A stretch of DNA of 64,000 bases from Craspedostauros australis (taxonomy: Eukaryota; Bacillariophyta; Bacillariophyceae; Mastogloiales; Achnanthaceae), in assembly GCA_026770025.1 (NCBI GenBank), contig JAMXDE010000011.1, positions 1,364,001-1,428,000 of the forward strand, given 5' to 3'. Made by a program: the position numbers and the translations under genes. Shown piece by piece: positions 61,947-64,000 of the stretch (position 1 is its first letter; each line of letters starts with the position of its first letter). The notes beneath the pieces were generated by a model. That model had not been told where the DNA came from. It ran no database searches and worked only from the letters and a program-made list of their open reading frames with translations.

Positions 61947-63695
61947 ATGACATCCCAAAAAGCTGACGAAAAGGCAACGGACGCCTCGCCGCCAGTTGAA
62001 GAAACAGCCAGGACGTCCACTGCCACAACGTCCCTTCCCTTCAATGACAGCGACAATGATATCAAACCAGACGAACAGCAGCATCAAGAGCAGCAACAGC
62101 CAGACGAAATTGCCAAAGGCGACGACGATGAGGAGGAAGAGGCGCCAACATGCCAGCAACGATGCGCAACATTCTACGCCAACAATGAATTCTTGATCCT
62201 CGTCGTCATTGTCATTTGCCTGGCGAGGGCCTATCCACCAATCGGTGCAGACTATCTGCAACCGAAGATCACATCCACGTGGATCGCGGTCGTCTTCATT
62301 TTCAGTGAGTTGTCTCATGGAAGTTGTCTTCCTTTTCGGCGTTCATGAGCGGTGCGAAGGCGAAGGAACTGTGGGTTTGCCTTGTTCACATCGTGGTACT
62401 GTTGTGTCCTTCCATATGGCATATATAACGTATAATGCCATGCAGACGCAAAGGCTCTCGCACGTTCCCTGAATGACGATACTCTCTTCTCCTTCGTTCG
62501 GTTCCATTCTACTTGTAGAATTCCGTCCTCACATGCATGCATACCTCATTGCTCCTCTTCTCCCCTTCCCTTCATGTCACTTCAATACACTCCACACACA
62601 GTCCTGGCCGGGTTGGGATTGAAAACGGAAGAATTCTCGAAAGCGCTGCAACGGTTCAAATTTAATCTCTTCGTCCAATGCTTCAATCTAGGTGTCGTGT
62701 CATCCATCGTCTTTGGTATCAGCCGCGGATTGAAAGCCGGCAATCTCATTTCGGATGGACTTGCCGATGGCATGGTGGTCTGCGCCTCCTTGCCACTCAC
62801 CATCAACATGGTCCTCGTCTTGACCAAATCTGCCGGAGGTGACGAAGCGTCCGCCATCTTCAATGCGGCGTTCGGCAACATGGTGGGTGCGCGGCTGGGA
62901 GCCTTGTGCTGTTGATGACGCGTTTCGCCATTTTCACTCAAATTCATTGTACCATGCAACGGCTCTACGGGTTGTTCTGCCATGTATCTCACACTTACAT
63001 TCCATTCCTTCTCATTCATCGCTCCCATTGTCCATGTCGTGCAGATCGGGGTCTTCATAAGCCCCGTCCTCATCCTTGGCTACCTTGGCGTCACTGGGGA
63101 CGTGAAGTTGCTGGACATCTTCATCAAGCTCGCCCTGCGCGTCGTCCTGCCCGTCGCCATCGGCCAGATCCTACAAAAGACATCGCAAGGCGTCGTCGAC
63201 TTTGTCAAAAAGCACAAACCCAGATTCAAAAGGGCTCAGCAACTTGCCCTCGTCTTCATCGTGTACACCGTCTTTTGCCGCACCTTCGAGGATGACAACG
63301 ACTCCAGCATCGGGGATATCTTCATCATGATCCTTGTCCAATTCTTGCAGCTGTGCTTGCTTATGTGGTTGGCATGGACGGCGTTGCGCATCGCCTTCCC
63401 CAACGAACCCACGTTGGTGGTGATGGGATTGTACGGATGCACGCACAAGACCGTTGCCATGGGAGTTCCGCTAATCAACGCCATTTACGAAGATGATCCC
63501 TTGGTGGGGCTGTACACTCTGCCGCTGTTGATTTGGCATCCCATGCAACTGATCCTGGGTTCCTTTGCCGCACCGCGGTTGTACGCCTTTGTGCAAAGTG
63601 AAAAGGAAAGACTGGGGATCAAGGATGGTGACGACGACAATGACGAAGAGGCTGGGAATGCAACGGCCGATAGTAACCATACTGAGAATCAGTAG
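61947..63695 (+). CDS. SLC10A7-type bile acid:sodium symporter family membrane protein
   Basis: Exons 61947-62304, 62602-62882 and 63045-63695, phases 1 and 0, give 429 aa. Donors are GTGAGT and GTGGGT. Splicing yields [15 protein letters not shown] and [19 protein letters not shown], the conserved SBF-like blocks of SLC10A7 and its bacterial and plant homologues. About ten hydrophobic segments are present, starting with [19 protein letters not shown] at about residue 80. [20 protein letters not shown] and [18 protein letters not shown] are also typical of the C-terminal half. The first 75 residues are acidic and Gln-rich, without a signal peptide, and an acidic tail follows the last segment. 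SLC10A7 relatives affect Ca2+ and Golgi homeostasis in animals; the substrate here is unknown. Confidence 0.92.
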
Positions 63696-64000
63696 AGCAG
63701 ATCAGAGTAATCAATTGTTTTGCTATTTGGGTTGGATGGGACTGAATCGTTATCGACTTCGTTTGCGAGAGCGATTGAGATGTTTTTGCATGGATGGGTT
63801 CTGCTGTCTGTCGCGATCTGCTCGGACCACAACTTCATCCATTCCTTCACTTCTTTCAAACAGGTCCATTCTCAATGTGGACTGTGCCATTGCTTTGATT
63901 TTGGTTGTGCTCATTCGTACTTTCAGATCAGCGCAGTGCAGTAAAACACGGTCGAGTATTCCTCTCCATGATCATCAGGCCTCGCCTTTCCGCAAGCACA
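63696..64000. other. Right-hand end, no gene seen
   Basis: 305 bp after the transporter gene. No frame with family features; presumably its 3' flank. Confidence 0.4.

Overview
The window looks like nuclear DNA of a photosynthetic stramenopile, most likely a diatom. Three predicted proteins (S1-domain protein, DCC/DUF393 protein, DUF4239 protein) begin with a signal peptide followed by an Ala-Phe cleavage motif (TSAF, TNAF, CDAF), the pre-sequence type used by red-derived complex plastids. The gene set also contains a helicase-associated-domain protein without a helicase and a Cys/His zinc-finger protein of a style I associate with diatoms. Introns are few, short (about 110-480 bp) and GT-AG, with GTRAGT-like donors. 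I saw no rRNA, tRNA, CRISPR array or intact mobile element.

Layout. 1-13 kb: a divergent kinesin-like protein (-), a membrane-anchored cyclophilin (+), a large zinc-finger protein (-) and a large protein built from degenerate helical repeats (-). 13-25 kb: plastid S1 protein (+), KDM4-like JmjC demethylase (-), plastid DCC thiol-oxidoreductase-like protein (+) and a PHD/extended-PHD chromatin protein (-). 25-29.8 kb: a gene-poor stretch with simple repeats. 29.8-36.4 kb: a cyclin J-like cyclin (+) and the nuclear 5'-3' exoribonuclease XRN2/Rat1 (+) with a glutamine-rich tail. 36.7-48.6 kb: two carnitine acyltransferase genes in inverted orientation that share an almost identical core of about 1.69 kb. 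They differ in N-terminus (mitochondrial-like in the left copy) and C-terminus (peroxisomal SKL in the right copy). A TUT/Trf4-type nucleotidyltransferase (-) and a secreted beta-helix protein (+) lie between them. 49-54 kb: two small secreted proteins and the helicase-associated-domain protein (-). 54-64 kb: a C-terminally anchored sulfotransferase-like protein (+), a plastid DUF4239 membrane protein (+), quinolinate synthase NadA (-) and an SLC10A7-type transporter (+).

How the genes relate. Neighbours do not form an operon-like pathway. Functional themes are RNA 3' and 5' end metabolism (TUT/Trf4-like, XRN2), chromatin (KDM4-like, PHD), plastid proteins, and acyl-carnitine traffic between peroxisome and mitochondrion. 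The most unusual structure is the carnitine acyltransferase pair. The arms lie inside the coding regions, with the N-terminal signals outside the arms and the C-terminal ends inside. An inversion between the arms would therefore re-pair the mitochondrial and peroxisomal targeting ends.

Splice models were built by eye from splice consensus, reading phase and family alignment, and have not been tested against transcripts.
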